From the NCBI RefSeq assembly GCF_018614195.1, contig NZ_JAGGOT010000025.1:30630-84360 (forward strand): a DNA stretch of 53,731 nucleotides, written 5' to 3'. The DNA comes from Streptomyces sp. ISL-43. GTDB taxonomy: Bacteria; Actinomycetota; Actinomycetes; Streptomycetales; Streptomycetaceae. The translations under genes and the position numbers were made by a program. Below are positions 7,950-17,135 of this stretch, in pieces. Under the pieces are notes generated by a model that saw only the letters and a list, made by a program, of their open reading frames with translations, ran no database searches and was not told where the DNA came from. Each line of letters opens with the position of its first letter. The stretch's first letter is position 1.

Positions 7950-9124
7950 CGGACCTCTCCCTTGCGGGCGATGGCCTCCATGGTGGATCGGCGCACGGCT
8001 CCGACGAACCGCTCGCTCTTGCTCGCGGCCCACTCCAGGCTGGCGCGGCGGGAGTCGGCGTGGCCGGTGAGCCGGGGGACGACGCGCTCGGCGAAGAGCT
8101 CCACGCTGCGCAGGGCGGCGGCGGGCTCGGCGAGGTCCAGCTGGAGGATGAGGAAGGTACCGAAACCGCCGGTCTTGTCGGCGAGTTGACCGATCCGCTC
8201 GACGGCGTCCTCGGGGGTGCCGATGACGGCCCGGCCGAAGGTGGGCAGCCCGTCGGTGGTCCACCGCCCGACGGCGCCGGCGGGTGTGGCGCAGCCTTCC
8301 AGGCGGGTCCCGCCGAGCTTCTCGATGTAGTCCACGAGGTCGGGCGTACCGTACTCGGCTTCGCGCAGGGCCTGTTCGCGGGTCTCGGCGAGGTGCACCG
8401 GGGTGACCAGGCGCCAGGCGTCGCGGTCTGCGGGGCGGCCCGCTTCGGCGCAGGCCCGCTCGTGGGCGGCCCAGTTGGTGCCGAGCGCCTCGTATCCGGC
8501 CGGGTCGGCGGCGGCCAGGGACAGCATCCCGAGCCCGTGGCGGCCTGCGAGCACCGCCCCCGTGGGCGATACGGCGGAGGCGACGGCGACCTCCAGCTCC
8601 CGCCCCCGGTAGGGGCCGAGCTGGAGCCGGGCATCCTCCAGGGCGAACCAGTCGGTGGCGGCCGTCACCGTCTCACCGCGCAGCAGCCGGACGATCGCGT
8701 CGAGGACGTCGGCCGTCATCTCGCGGGAGCGGAGCGGGTCGACTCCCATCATGAAGGCGTCGGAGGGCAGTTGACCGGGCCCGACCCCCAGCATGGCGCG
8801 GCCCCGGGACTGCTGGTCGAGCTGGCAGATCCGGTCGGCGAGGATCAGCGGCTGGTGGTACGGGAGGGAGTTGACTCCGGTCCCCAGCCTGATCCGGGCG
8901 GTCCGCTCGGCGGCGGCCGCGAGGAACAGCTCGGGCGAGGCGATGATCTCGTACCCGGCGGAGTGGTGCTCCCCGGCCCACACCTCGTCGTACCCGAGCC
9001 GGTCGAGGACGGTGACGAGGTCGAGGTCCCGCCGCAGCTGGAGGGCGGGATCCCGGTCGGGCCGGTGGTAGGGGGCGAGGAACACCCCGAAGCGGTGGGG
9101 GAGAAACGGCTGCAGCTGCGGCAT
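7946..9124 (-). CDS. LLM class flavin-dependent monooxygenase (limonene-monooxygenase-like)
   Basis: A 392-residue luciferase-like TIM-barrel protein. RFGVFLAPYH at the start, EVWAGEHHSAGYEIIASPE near 47-65, RIRLGTGVNSLPYHQP near 76-91 and RAMLGVGPGQLPSD near 108-121 are typical of bacterial luciferase-like monooxygenases that use reduced FMN supplied by a separate reductase. The tail resembles limonene 1,2-monooxygenase-type members, but this does not fix the substrate. It is the first gene of a minus-strand run with the alcohol dehydrogenase and acyl-CoA dehydrogenase. No flavin reductase gene is adjacent. Confidence 0.9.
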   Translation of the reverse strand: MPQLQPFLPHRFGVFLAPYHRPDRDPALQLRRDLDLVTVLDRLGYDEVWAGEHHSAGYEIIASPELFLAAAAERTARIRLGTGVNSLPYHQPLILADRICQLDQQSRGRAMLGVGPGQLPSDAFMMGVDPLRSREMTADVLDAIVRLLRGETVTAATDWFALEDARLQLGPYRGRELEVAVASAVSPTGAVLAGRHGLGMLSLAAADPAGYEALGTNWAAHERACAEAGRPADRDAWRLVTPVHLAETREQALREAEYGTPDLVDYIEKLGGTRLEGCATPAGAVGRWTTDGLPTFGRAVIGTPEDAVERIGQLADKTGGFGTFLILQLDLAEPAAALRSVELFAERVVPRLTGHADSRRASLEWAASKSERFVGAVRRSTMEAIARKGEVR

Positions 9125-9246
9125 GTGCGGTGGCCTTCCCTCGTCGGCGCCTGCTTCGGCATCCGACGAAACACCGCTCCCGCCGCACCTTCAATGCCCG
9201 CGCCGCCGTCCTCCCGCTGAGTGGGACGTCCCGCCCGGACCGCGGC

Positions 9247-9771
9247 TCAGCTGTAGTGGAAGACGAAGTCGAAGTACACGAGGTCGCGTATGCCATCGAA
9301 GTGGAACGTGCCCGACGGGACCACGTTCAGGCCTTCCTCCAGGGCGCGCTTGTCGTACGTCGCGCTCTGGCGCCAGCCCGCGCTGGAGGGGACGTACGGT
9401 TTCAGCGGGCCGGGCAGGGTGGACAGCGCCGCGGCCTCGAAGCTGTGGGCGGGATCGCGCATGATGGCCTTCGCCTTGCCCGACGCGAGGCGGGCGAGCC
9501 CGACCAGCCGCACGCGGGTCTCCGGGCTGGGTACCGTCACCCGGTCCTTGCCGGCCTCCTCGATGTTGTAGCCCAGCCAGTGCGCGTTGGACACGTCGCC
9601 CAGCGCGGTCCAGAAGCGGCGGTTCAGCGGCTCCACGTCGGTACGGACCGTCGGGCCGCCCGCCTCCTCGGGCCACAGCGCGTAGCCGAGCCCGGCTCCG
9701 CCGAGGAGCAGCGGGGCCCCCAGTCCCAGAAGCAGCCCACGTCTGCTGGTGCGGCCCCGTTGCGTTTCCAT
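9247..9771 (-). CDS. Secreted hypothetical protein with Tat-like signal
   Basis: A 174-residue protein beginning METQRGRTSRRGLLLGLGAP. The twin-arginine followed by a hydrophobic stretch to about residue 33 suggests export by Tat or Sec, or N-terminal anchoring. The mature part has no motif I recognise; it ends in an aromatic-rich strand (DLVYFDFVFHYS). It starts 25 bp after the end of the aldolase gene on the same strand, so it is probably the last gene of that operon. Function unknown. Confidence 0.75.
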   Translation of the reverse strand: METQRGRTSRRGLLLGLGAPLLLGGAGLGYALWPEEAGGPTVRTDVEPLNRRFWTALGDVSNAHWLGYNIEEAGKDRVTVPSPETRVRLVGLARLASGKAKAIMRDPAHSFEAAALSTLPGPLKPYVPSSAGWRQSATYDKRALEEGLNVVPSGTFHFDGIRDLVYFDFVFHYS

Positions 9772-9796
9772 GAAGTGCCCCCGGTACCCGTGCCCG

Positions 9797-10633
9797 TCAG
9801 TTCAGGGCGCTGATCATAGCGGCGGCCGTCGCCGTCATCGCCTCCCGTGCGGCGGTCAAATACGGGCGGGGGTCCGCCGGCGTCAGATGGGTTCGGATGG
9901 CCTCGGTCATCGCCACGTTGAGGGCGGTGCCGATGTTGACCTTGCGGATGCCGCAGGCTACGGCCGCCGCGAGCTCCGCGTCCGGCAGGCCGGAGGAGCC
10001 GTGCAGGACCAGGGGGACGTCGACGGTCTTGACGAGCCGGGCGAGCAGCACGTGGTCCAGGGCGGCGGTCCGGCTCGTCATGGCGTGGCTGCTGCCGATC
10101 GCCACGGCCAGCGCGTCCACGCCGGAGTCGGCGACGAACCGCCGCGCCTCGTCCGGGTCGGTACGGGCGCCCGGCGCGTGCGGGTCCAGCGGCGCGGCCC
10201 CGTTCTTCCCGCCGACCTCGCCCAGCTCGGCTTCGATCCAGAGCCCGTTGACGTGCGCCCAGTCGGCGGCCGAGCGGGTGGCTTCCAGGTTCTCGGCGTA
10301 GGGCAGGTGCGCGGCGTCGTACATGACGGAGCTGAAACCGGCGTCCACGGCCTGGCGCAGCAGCTCGGAGCTCTTGACGTGGTCCAGGTGCAGGCCGACG
10401 GGGACCCCGGCGGCCTCGGCGACGGCGACGGCCGCGCGGGCGATGGGCAGCAGCTGCCCGCCCCGGAACTTGACGGCGTTCTCGCTGAGCTGGAGGACGA
10501 CGGGAAGTCCGGCCGACTCGGCGCCCGCGACGACGGCTTCGGCGTGCTCCAGCGTGATGATGTTGAAGGCGGCGACGGCGCGGCCCCGGGCGGCCGCCTC
10601 CAGGACGAGCGTGCCGGCGGGGACCAGGCTCAT
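9797..10633 (-). CDS. Class II fructose/tagatose-bisphosphate aldolase family protein
   Basis: About 278 residues from the ATG at 10633, which overlaps the SIS gene stop in ATGA. Zinc and active-site motifs of class II aldolases are present: GLHLDHVKS near 81-89, IEAELGEVGGKNG near 130-142, VAIGSSHAM near 175, VPLVLHGSSGLPD near 208-220 and KVNIGTALN near 236-244. Similar proteins (KbaY/GatY) cleave tagatose 1,6-bisphosphate. Together with the coupled sugar isomerase and the DeoR regulator this suggests amino-sugar or ketose-phosphate breakdown, but the exact sugar is unknown. A much longer overlapping open frame continues upstream and is a shadow of the SIS gene. Confidence 0.92.
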   Translation of the reverse strand: MSLVPAGTLVLEAAARGRAVAAFNIITLEHAEAVVAGAESAGLPVVLQLSENAVKFRGGQLLPIARAAVAVAEAAGVPVGLHLDHVKSSELLRQAVDAGFSSVMYDAAHLPYAENLEATRSAADWAHVNGLWIEAELGEVGGKNGAAPLDPHAPGARTDPDEARRFVADSGVDALAVAIGSSHAMTSRTAALDHVLLARLVKTVDVPLVLHGSSGLPDAELAAAVACGIRKVNIGTALNVAMTEAIRTHLTPADPRPYLTAAREAMTATAAAMISALN

Positions 10634-11532
10634 CGGACCGCCTCCTCGCCGGTGGTGAGGATCACCGAGCGGGTCAGGTTGCGCGGCGCGTCCGGGTCGA
10701 GCCCCTGGTGGGCGGCGACGGCGATGGCCAGGCGGTGTACGCGGACCAGTTCGGCGAGGGGGTCGAGGTGTCCGGCCACCCACTGGGCCCCGGTCCCCCG
10801 GACCTGTTCGGCGAGGCCCTCGGGCGCGTCGCCGAGCGACCAGGTGGCGGTGCCGGGCGCGGAGACGCTGATGGGTCCGTGCCGGTATTCCATGGCCGGG
10901 TAGGACTCGGCCCAGGACAGGGAGGCCTCGCGCATCTTCAGCGCGGCCTCGTGGGCGAGTCCGACGCTCCAGCCGCGGCCGAGGAAGGTGAACTGCCCCC
11001 GGGTCTCCAGCTCCGCGGGGAGCGGCTCGGCGAGCGCGGTGCGCCCGTCGGCGACGACGGCGGGGCTGTGCAGGCCGACGTGGGCGCGCAGCAGGGTGAG
11101 GGCGGTGGTGGCGAACCGGGTCTGGACGACGGACCGCTCGTCGGCGAAGTCCAGTACGACGAGCTCGTCGGCCAGGGTCATGACGGGCGTGGCCGGGTCC
11201 CCGATGACGGCGGTGGTGGGTACGCCCGCGTCCCGCAGTCCGGCCAGCAGGTCGAGCACCTCGGTGGTGGTCCCGGACCTGGTCAGGGCGATGACCCGGT
11301 CGTAGCGCCGGTGGCGGGGGAACTCGGAGGCGGGGAAGGCGTCGGTCTCGCCCGCTCCGGCCTCCTCCCGCAGTACGGCGGCGGCCTGGGCCATGTAGTA
11401 CGAGGTCCCGCAGCCGACGATCGCGGTACGCTCCCCCGGCCGCGGCAGCACCGCCCGCCGTTCCGGGGCCAGTTCGGCGGCCCGTTCCCAACATGCGGGC
11501 TGCGTGCCCAACTCGTACGCGACATGGCTCAT
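10630..11532 (-). CDS. SIS domain sugar isomerase/deaminase (AgaS-like)
   Basis: A 300-residue protein with two SIS (sugar isomerase) modules. TAIVGCGTSYYMAQAAA near 36-52 and VIALTRSGTTTEVLDLL near 80-96 are the phosphosugar-binding loops, as in the isomerase half of GlmS and in AgaS. It lacks the GlmS glutaminase domain, so it would act directly on an aminosugar phosphate. It is the first gene of the operon with the aldolase and the secreted protein, and is divergent from the DeoR regulator. Confidence 0.9.
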   Translation of the reverse strand: MSHVAYELGTQPACWERAAELAPERRAVLPRPGERTAIVGCGTSYYMAQAAAVLREEAGAGETDAFPASEFPRHRRYDRVIALTRSGTTTEVLDLLAGLRDAGVPTTAVIGDPATPVMTLADELVVLDFADERSVVQTRFATTALTLLRAHVGLHSPAVVADGRTALAEPLPAELETRGQFTFLGRGWSVGLAHEAALKMREASLSWAESYPAMEYRHGPISVSAPGTATWSLGDAPEGLAEQVRGTGAQWVAGHLDPLAELVRVHRLAIAVAAHQGLDPDAPRNLTRSVILTTGEEAVR

Positions 11533-11579
11533 GGCGGCTCCCTAGCGCGGTGCGTGCACCCCTGAATGCGTGTTCCTGC

Positions 11580-11609
11580 AAGATACTGCGGCCTTTCACG
11601 CAACTTCAA
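11580..11609 (-). promoter_or_regulatory. Promoter of the SIS/aldolase operon
   Basis: On the minus strand TTGAAG (11604-11609) and TATCTT (11580-11585) are separated by 18 nt, a good sigma-HrdB-like pair 48 nt before the SIS start. TTTCA and ACTTCAAG half-sites overlap the -35 box and resemble targets of DeoR-family sugar regulators, so the divergent DeoR protein may bind here (inference). Confidence 0.5.
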
Positions 11610-11715
11610 GCATCTCAGGGATGATCTCCTGCGTTAATGTCGATACGTAGGCCAAGAGGGCACGCCGAAGCGAACAGCCAAGCGACGCTCGAATCAGAGA
11701 CCGAAGGGGCGGCCG

Positions 11716-12495
11716 ATGACCCGCAAGGAACGCTGGCAGACACTGCTGGACCTGCTGGTGGAGCGGGGAGAGCTGGAGGTGGAGCCCGCCGCCGAGGCCC
11801 TCGGCGTGTCCGCCGCCACCATCCGCCGCGACCTCGACCAGCTCGCCGAACAGCAGCTGCTGGTGCGCACGCGCGGCGGAGCGGTCCTGCAGGGGGTCTC
11901 GTACGAACTCCCCCTGCGCTACCGCACCTCGCGCCGGGCCGCCGAGAAGAGCCGGATCAGCGAGACGGTCGCGGGACTGATCGTCCCGGGCGAGGTGATC
12001 GGCCTGACCGGCGGCACCACGACCACCGAAGTGGCCCGCGCGCTGGCCGCCCGCCCCGACCTCGCCACCGGCTCCCCCGCGCTCACCGTCGTCACCAACG
12101 CCCTCAACATCGCGAGCGAACTGGTCATCAGGCCGCAGTTCAAGATCGTGCTGACGGGCGGCGTGGCCCGGCCCCAGTCCTACGAGCTCACCGGCCCCCT
12201 GGCCATGGAGGTGCTCGGGCAGCTCTCCGTGGACACCGCCGTCGTCGGTGTGGACGCCTTCGACCCGGCCGACGGTGCCGCCACCCGGCACGAGGACGAG
12301 GCCGCCATGAACCGGCTGCTGTGCGAGCGCGCCCGCCGCGTGGTGATCGCGGCCGACTCCAGCAAGCTGGGCGTCCGCGCCTTCGCCCGTATCGTCGCGA
12401 CCGACGCCGTGGACGTCCTGGTGACGGACACCGGCCTGGCGCCGTCGGTCGCCGGGGCCTTCGAGGCGGCGGGCGTGGAGGTCATCCGCGTCTGA
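11716..12495 (+). CDS. DeoR/GlpR family transcriptional regulator
   Basis: A 259-residue DeoR-type repressor. The N-terminal helix-turn-helix contains VEPAAEALGVSAATIRRDLDQLAEQQLLVRTRGGAV (about 23-58), the family signature with the TIRRDL recognition helix. The C-terminal DeoRC sugar-phosphate sensor domain includes IGLTGGTTTTEVARAL near 95, an ISOCOT-like fold, and VIAADSSKLG near 212-221. It is divergent from the SIS/aldolase operon with 183 bp between the starts, the classical position of a local repressor. Its likely inducer is a phosphorylated sugar. Confidence 0.93.
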   Translation: MTRKERWQTLLDLLVERGELEVEPAAEALGVSAATIRRDLDQLAEQQLLVRTRGGAVLQGVSYELPLRYRTSRRAAEKSRISETVAGLIVPGEVIGLTGGTTTTEVARALAARPDLATGSPALTVVTNALNIASELVIRPQFKIVLTGGVARPQSYELTGPLAMEVLGQLSVDTAVVGVDAFDPADGAATRHEDEAAMNRLLCERARRVVIAADSSKLGVRAFARIVATDAVDVLVTDTGLAPSVAGAFEAAGVEVIRV

Positions 12496-12522
12496 GCGGC
12501 CGGACCAGGGGTCCGGGACCCG

Positions 12523-13437
12523 TCAGTGCGCCGGGAGGCGGCCCGCCTCGCGGGCCAGGGCCGCCAGGACCGGGGCGATCAGCGGGTGCGCCTCGGCTCC
12601 GCGCCGGGTGGCCGCGAAGACGCGGCGGGTCGGCGCCGAGCCGGCCACCGGGCGCACCTGGACTTCCTTGAGGTCCATGCCGCGCAGCGCCGAGCGCGGT
12701 ACGAGGGCGACGCCGGCGCCCGCACCGACCAGCGCGACCACGGCCCTGAAGTCGTCGGAGGAATGCACCAACCGGGGCTGGAAGCCCGCCAGTTCACAGG
12801 CCAGCTGCATCACGTCGTGGCAGGGGTTGCCGGGGTACTGGCCCACCCAGTCCGCGTCCGAGAGGTCGGCCAGCGACACCTCGGGCAGGTCGGCGAGGGG
12901 ATGGCCGGCGGGGAGGACCGCGTCGAAGGGCTCCGCGTAGAGCGGGAGTACGGACAGCCGGCCGTCACCTGCGCCGGGGGCGCCCCGGTACTCGACGGCC
13001 AGCGCGAGGTCCGCCTCGCCGTCGAGCAGCAGCGGCAGGCTCTGGTCGCCCTCGGCGTCGCGTACGCGCAGCCGGATCCCGGGGCGGTCCAGGGCGAGCC
13101 GGGCGATGGCCGGGGCCAGCACCTCGGCGATGCCGGTGGCGAAGGCCGCGACGGTGACCTCACCCGCCGAACCGCCCGCGTAGGCGGCGAGTTCGGCCTC
13201 GGCGCGCTCCAGCTGGGCCAGCACCTCGTGGGCGTGCCCGAGCAGGATCTCGCCGGCCGCGGTGAGCCGTACGCCCCGGCCGCTGCGGGTCAGCAGCGCG
13301 TGGCCCGTCTCCTGCTCCAGCGCCGCGAGCTGCTGGGAGACGGCGGAGGGGGTCAGGTACAGGGCTGCGGCCGCGGCGGTCACCGTACGGTGGTCCGCCA
13401 CGGCCCGCAGGATGCGCAGCCGGCGGGGGTCGATCAC
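12523..13437 (-). CDS. LysR family transcriptional regulator
   Basis: A 304-residue LysR protein from a GTG start. The helix-turn-helix is RLRILRAVADHRTVTAAAAALYLTPSAVSQQLAALEQETG (about 6-45), followed by the periplasmic-binding-protein-like effector domain. It lies downstream of tdh and kbl on the same strand, separated by a 142-bp GC-rich gap, and converges with the DeoR gene. It may control threonine catabolism, but position is the only evidence. Confidence 0.92.
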   Translation of the reverse strand: MIDPRRLRILRAVADHRTVTAAAAALYLTPSAVSQQLAALEQETGHALLTRSGRGVRLTAAGEILLGHAHEVLAQLERAEAELAAYAGGSAGEVTVAAFATGIAEVLAPAIARLALDRPGIRLRVRDAEGDQSLPLLLDGEADLALAVEYRGAPGAGDGRLSVLPLYAEPFDAVLPAGHPLADLPEVSLADLSDADWVGQYPGNPCHDVMQLACELAGFQPRLVHSSDDFRAVVALVGAGAGVALVPRSALRGMDLKEVQVRPVAGSAPTRRVFAATRRGAEAHPLIAPVLAALAREAGRLPAH

Positions 13438-13579
13438 CCCACCATTCTCGCAGGCCGCAGGGCCCGGCCGCCCCGATCGGCCGGTCGGTCGGCCCGCGCG
13501 GGCCCGCCGGGACGAAGGCCGGGGCCGGAGCCCGGCGGGGCAAGGGCCGGAGCCGGAGCCGCCCCGGCCGGGGCCCAGC

Positions 13580-14791
13580 TCAGGACTCGGCGCCCGCCAG
13601 GGCCGCCAGCGCCGAGCGCGCGTCGATGAACGCCGCCACCGCGCGCTCCACGTCGGCCGTGGAGTGGGCGGCCGAGAGCTGGACGCGGATCCGCGCCGCG
13701 CCCATCGGGACCACCGGGTAGGAGAAGCCGATCACGTAGACCCCGCGCTCCAGCAGGAGCTCCGCCATCTTGGCGGCCTCCGCCGCGTCGCCGATCATCA
13801 CCGGGGCGATGGCGTGGTCGCCGGGGAGGATCTCGAAGCCGGCCTCGGTCATCTTCGTACGGAAGAGCGCGGTGTTCGCGGCGAGCTGCTCGCGCAGGTC
13901 GCCCGCCGACTCGAGCAGGTCGAGGACCTTCAGCGAGGCGGCCGCGATGACCGGGGCGAGGGAGTTGGAGAAGAGGTACGGGCGCGAGCGCTGGCGCAGC
14001 AGCTCGACGATCTCGGTGCGCGCGGCGACGTAACCGCCGGAGGCTCCGCCCAGCGCCTTGCCGAGGGTGCCGGTGATGATGTCGACACGGTCCATGACCC
14101 CGTGCAGTTCCGGGGTGCCGCGCCCGCCGGGGCCGACGAAGCCGACGGCGTGCGAGTCGTCGACCATGACCATGGCGTCGTAGCGGTCCGCGAGGTCGCA
14201 GATCTCGGCCAGCGGGGCGACGTAGCCGTCCATGGAGAACACGCCGTCGGTGACGATGAGCCGGCGGCGGGCGTCCTGCGACTCCTTGAGCCGCGTCTCC
14301 AGCTCGGCCAGGTCGCGGTTGGCGTACCGCAGGCGGCGGGCCTTGGAGAGGCGGATGCCGTCGATGATCGAGGCGTGGTTGAGCGCGTCGGAGATGACCG
14401 CGTCCTCGGGGCCGAGCAGCGTCTCGAAGACTCCGCCGTTGGCGTCGAAGCAGGAGGAGTAGAGGATCGTGTCCTCCTGGCCGAGGAAGGAGGAGAGGCG
14501 CGCCTCCAGCTCCTTGTGCACCTCCTGGGTACCGCAGATGAAGCGGACGGAGGCCATGCCGTAGCCCCAGCGGTCCAGGGCCTCCTTCGCGGCGGTGACG
14601 ACCTCGGGGTGGTCGGCGAGACCGAGGTAGTTGTTGGCGCAGAAGTTGAGGACCTCACCGGCCGCGCCGCCCGAGGTCACGGCGACGGCGGCGTTCTGCG
14701 GGGTGCCGATGACGCGCTCGGGCTTGTGCAGGCCCGCGGCGCGGATCTCGTCGAGGGTGGTACGCAGGTCCGCGCGGACGGTCTCGAACAT
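13580..14791 (-). CDS. kbl: Glycine C-acetyltransferase (2-amino-3-ketobutyrate CoA ligase)
   Basis: A 403-residue PLP-dependent alpha-oxoamine synthase. It contains [16 protein letters not shown] near 50, [13 protein letters not shown] near 85-97, [36 protein letters not shown] (the PLP-binding aspartate region) and the Schiff-base lysine in [15 protein letters not shown]. It converts 2-amino-3-oxobutyrate and CoA into glycine and acetyl-CoA. The length matches E. coli Kbl. It directly follows tdh on the same strand, so the pair forms the two-step threonine-to-glycine pathway. Confidence 0.96.
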   Translation of the reverse strand: MFETVRADLRTTLDEIRAAGLHKPERVIGTPQNAAVAVTSGGAAGEVLNFCANNYLGLADHPEVVTAAKEALDRWGYGMASVRFICGTQEVHKELEARLSSFLGQEDTILYSSCFDANGGVFETLLGPEDAVISDALNHASIIDGIRLSKARRLRYANRDLAELETRLKESQDARRRLIVTDGVFSMDGYVAPLAEICDLADRYDAMVMVDDSHAVGFVGPGGRGTPELHGVMDRVDIITGTLGKALGGASGGYVAARTEIVELLRQRSRPYLFSNSLAPVIAAASLKVLDLLESAGDLREQLAANTALFRTKMTEAGFEILPGDHAIAPVMIGDAAEAAKMAELLLERGVYVIGFSYPVVPMGAARIRVQLSAAHSTADVERAVAAFIDARSALAALAGAES

Positions 14792-14927
14792 GTGCGGTGC
14801 TCTCTTTCTCCTGGTGCGGCGGAAGGAAGGAGGGGGGCCGGGCCCCGCGGAGGGGGAGGGTGGGCGGGGCCCGGCCGGAGGGAAATGGCTTGTGGGGACG
14901 GACGGGCGAACGGGCGGATGGCGCCGG

Positions 14928-15959
14928 TTACGCCTGCGTCCAGTCCAGGATGATCTTGCCGCTGCGGGCGGTCGCCGCCTCGTCGAACGCGGCCTCGAAG
15001 TCCCCGTAGGCGTACCGGCCGGTGATGACGGGGCTGAGGTCGAGCCCGCCCTCCAGCAGCACGGTCATCGCGTACCAGGTCTCGAACATCTCGCGTCCGT
15101 AGATGCCCTTGATCGTGATCATCGAGGTGACGACCTTGGCCCAGTCGACGGCGAAGTCCTGCGCCGGCAGGCCCAGCATGGCGATCCGGCCGCCGTGCGT
15201 CATGTTGTCGATCATGTCGCGCATCGCCTCGCCGCGGCCGGACATCTCCAGGCCGACGTCGAAGCCCTCGCGCAGGCCGAGCTGCGCCTGCGCGTCGGCG
15301 ATCGTCGCCTTCGAGACGTCGAGGGCGAGGGTCGCGCCGGCCTTGCGGGCGATCTCCAGGCGCTCCGGGCTGACGTCGGTGATGACGACGTTGCGCGCGC
15401 CCGCGTGCCGGGCCACGGCCGCCGCCATGATCCCGATCGGGCCCGCGCCGGTGATCAGCACGTCCTCGCCGACCAGCGGGAAGGAGAGCGCGGTGTGCAC
15501 GGCGTTGCCGAACGGGTCGAAGATCGCCGCGACGTCGAGGTCGACCTTGGTCCGGTGCACCCACACGTTCTGCGCGGGCAGCACCACGTACTCGGCGAAC
15601 GCCCCGTCGCGTCCCACTCCGAGCCCGATCGTGCTGCGGCACAGGTGGCGGCGACCGGCCAGGCAGTTGCGGCACTTCCCGCACACCAGGTGGCCCTCGC
15701 CGCTGACCAGCGCGCCGATCTCGATGTCGGACACGTCCGCACCGAGCGCGGCCACCTCGCCGACGAACTCGTGGCCGAGCACGAGCGGGGTCTTGACGGC
15801 GCCCTGCGCCCAGCCGTCCCAGGAGCGGATGTGCAGGTCCGTCCCGCAGATGCCGGTGCGCAGCACCTTGATCAGCACGTCGCCGGGGCCGTACTCGGGC
15901 TCGGGAACGTCCATGAGCCACAGCCCGGGCTCGGCCTTGTGCTTGACGAGTGCCTTCAT
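14928..15959 (-). CDS. tdh: L-threonine 3-dehydrogenase
   Basis: A 343-residue zinc-dependent MDR enzyme. Catalytic zinc ligands Cys38 (GICGTDLHI) and His63-Glu64 (GHEF) are present, and the structural zinc lobe has cysteines at 93, 96, 99 and 107. The NAD-binding motif is [20 protein letters not shown]. It oxidises L-threonine to 2-amino-3-oxobutyrate. The length and the [10 protein letters not shown] region match bacterial Tdh. It lies upstream of kbl with a 136-bp gap and is divergent from the esterase gene; CTGGAG stands before its ATG. Confidence 0.96.
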   Translation of the reverse strand: MKALVKHKAEPGLWLMDVPEPEYGPGDVLIKVLRTGICGTDLHIRSWDGWAQGAVKTPLVLGHEFVGEVAALGADVSDIEIGALVSGEGHLVCGKCRNCLAGRRHLCRSTIGLGVGRDGAFAEYVVLPAQNVWVHRTKVDLDVAAIFDPFGNAVHTALSFPLVGEDVLITGAGPIGIMAAAVARHAGARNVVITDVSPERLEIARKAGATLALDVSKATIADAQAQLGLREGFDVGLEMSGRGEAMRDMIDNMTHGGRIAMLGLPAQDFAVDWAKVVTSMITIKGIYGREMFETWYAMTVLLEGGLDLSPVITGRYAYGDFEAAFDEAATARSGKIILDWTQA

Positions 15960-16165
15960 GGGGTGGCTCCAGGCATGCGGAAGGAAGCGCTACGGGGCGT
16001 GCGGGCCGGGCAGCGTGCGGACGTCACCAATCTGCCGACCCGCGAGGTGATCAGTCCATCGAGGATTTCTTAAGCGGGTCCACAGGCCAGCTTCACGCCT
16101 ATGCTCCTGGGGTGTCGGGCAGGGGCCGGGGAGTGGTCCGGGCCGGGAATGGGGAGGTGAGGGGC

Positions 16166-17077
16166 GTGCCGAGTCTGCGCAGCAGGGCGCTTTCGGTCGC
16201 GCTGATCGCGGCGGGACGGCGAAGACGGTTCGGGAGCGCGGAGGCGGTCCGCATCCGGGTGGCCGAGTCGGCCCGGCGGCCGGCGTCCCATCTGCCGCCG
16301 CGCTCGCTGGGGCGGATCGCGGAGGTCTCGCGGACCTTCGTCGGGGCCTGGCCCGTGTACGACGTCTCGCCGGCCGGTACCGAGCCGGCCGCCCAGGTGC
16401 TCTACCTGCACGGCGGCGGGTACATCAACGAACTGGTCCGGCCGCACTGGTCGTTGATCAGGACGCTGGTCACGCAGGCCCACGCCCGGGTCGTCGTCCC
16501 GGCGTACATACTGGCCCCGCGCGGGACCGCCGACCGGACCGTCCCGGTCGCCGCCGACCTGCTCAGCGGCCTGATCGCGGGCGGCGGCGCGGGCGGCACG
16601 GTGCTCATCGGGGACTCCGCCGGTGCCGGACTGGCACTGGCGGCGGCCCAGCGGCTGCGCGACGGTAGCGGGGCGCAGCCTTCCCGGATCGTGCTGATCT
16701 CGCCCTGGCTGGACGTCTCCATGAGCCACCCGGACCAGGCGGCCATCGAGGCGGGCGACCCGATGCTGGCCCGCCCGGGACTGCGGGAGGCCGGGCGGCT
16801 GTACGCGGGCAACCTGGCGGTCGACGATCCGCGGGTGAGCCCGCTGCACGGGTCGTTCGCGGGGCTGGCCCCCCTGACGGTGTTCACGGGCACCCGGGAC
16901 GTCCTGACGACCGACAGCCGCGAACTGCTGCGCCGGGCCCGGGCGGCCGGCGCGGAGGTGGAGTTCCACGAGGAGCCGGGGCTCCCGCACGTGTACCCGC
17001 TGCTGCCCGTCCCGGAGGGCAGGGCGGCCCGCGACCGGATCGTGGAGCTGATCCACACCGCGGCGGCTGAGGCCTGA
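16166..17077 (+). CDS. Alpha/beta hydrolase, hormone-sensitive-lipase type
   Basis: A 303-residue esterase. LHGGGYINE (81-89) forms the oxyanion hole and IGDSAGAGLAL (148-158) holds nucleophile Ser151. The acid is expected near TGTRDVLTTD, and the catalytic His in LPHVYPL. I chose the GTG at 16166 because GGAGGTGA (16153-16160) stands 5 nt upstream; the long in-frame extension before it has poor coding character. It acts on a small ester or acyl substrate that is not predictable. It is divergent from tdh and convergent with the methyltransferase gene. Confidence 0.92.
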   Translation: MPSLRSRALSVALIAAGRRRRFGSAEAVRIRVAESARRPASHLPPRSLGRIAEVSRTFVGAWPVYDVSPAGTEPAAQVLYLHGGGYINELVRPHWSLIRTLVTQAHARVVVPAYILAPRGTADRTVPVAADLLSGLIAGGGAGGTVLIGDSAGAGLALAAAQRLRDGSGAQPSRIVLISPWLDVSMSHPDQAAIEAGDPMLARPGLREAGRLYAGNLAVDDPRVSPLHGSFAGLAPLTVFTGTRDVLTTDSRELLRRARAAGAEVEFHEEPGLPHVYPLLPVPEGRAARDRIVELIHTAAAEA

Positions 17078-17135
17078 GCCGCCGCCGAACGCGCCTCGCG
17101 GCAGCCGCGCTGCCGGCCGGCCGGCGTCCGGGCGG

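Noticed and set aside
9797..11599. A 600-residue minus-strand frame joining the aldolase to upstream sequence
   Set aside because: The first 320 residues are an out-of-frame reading of the SIS gene; the aldolase starts at the ATG at 10633.
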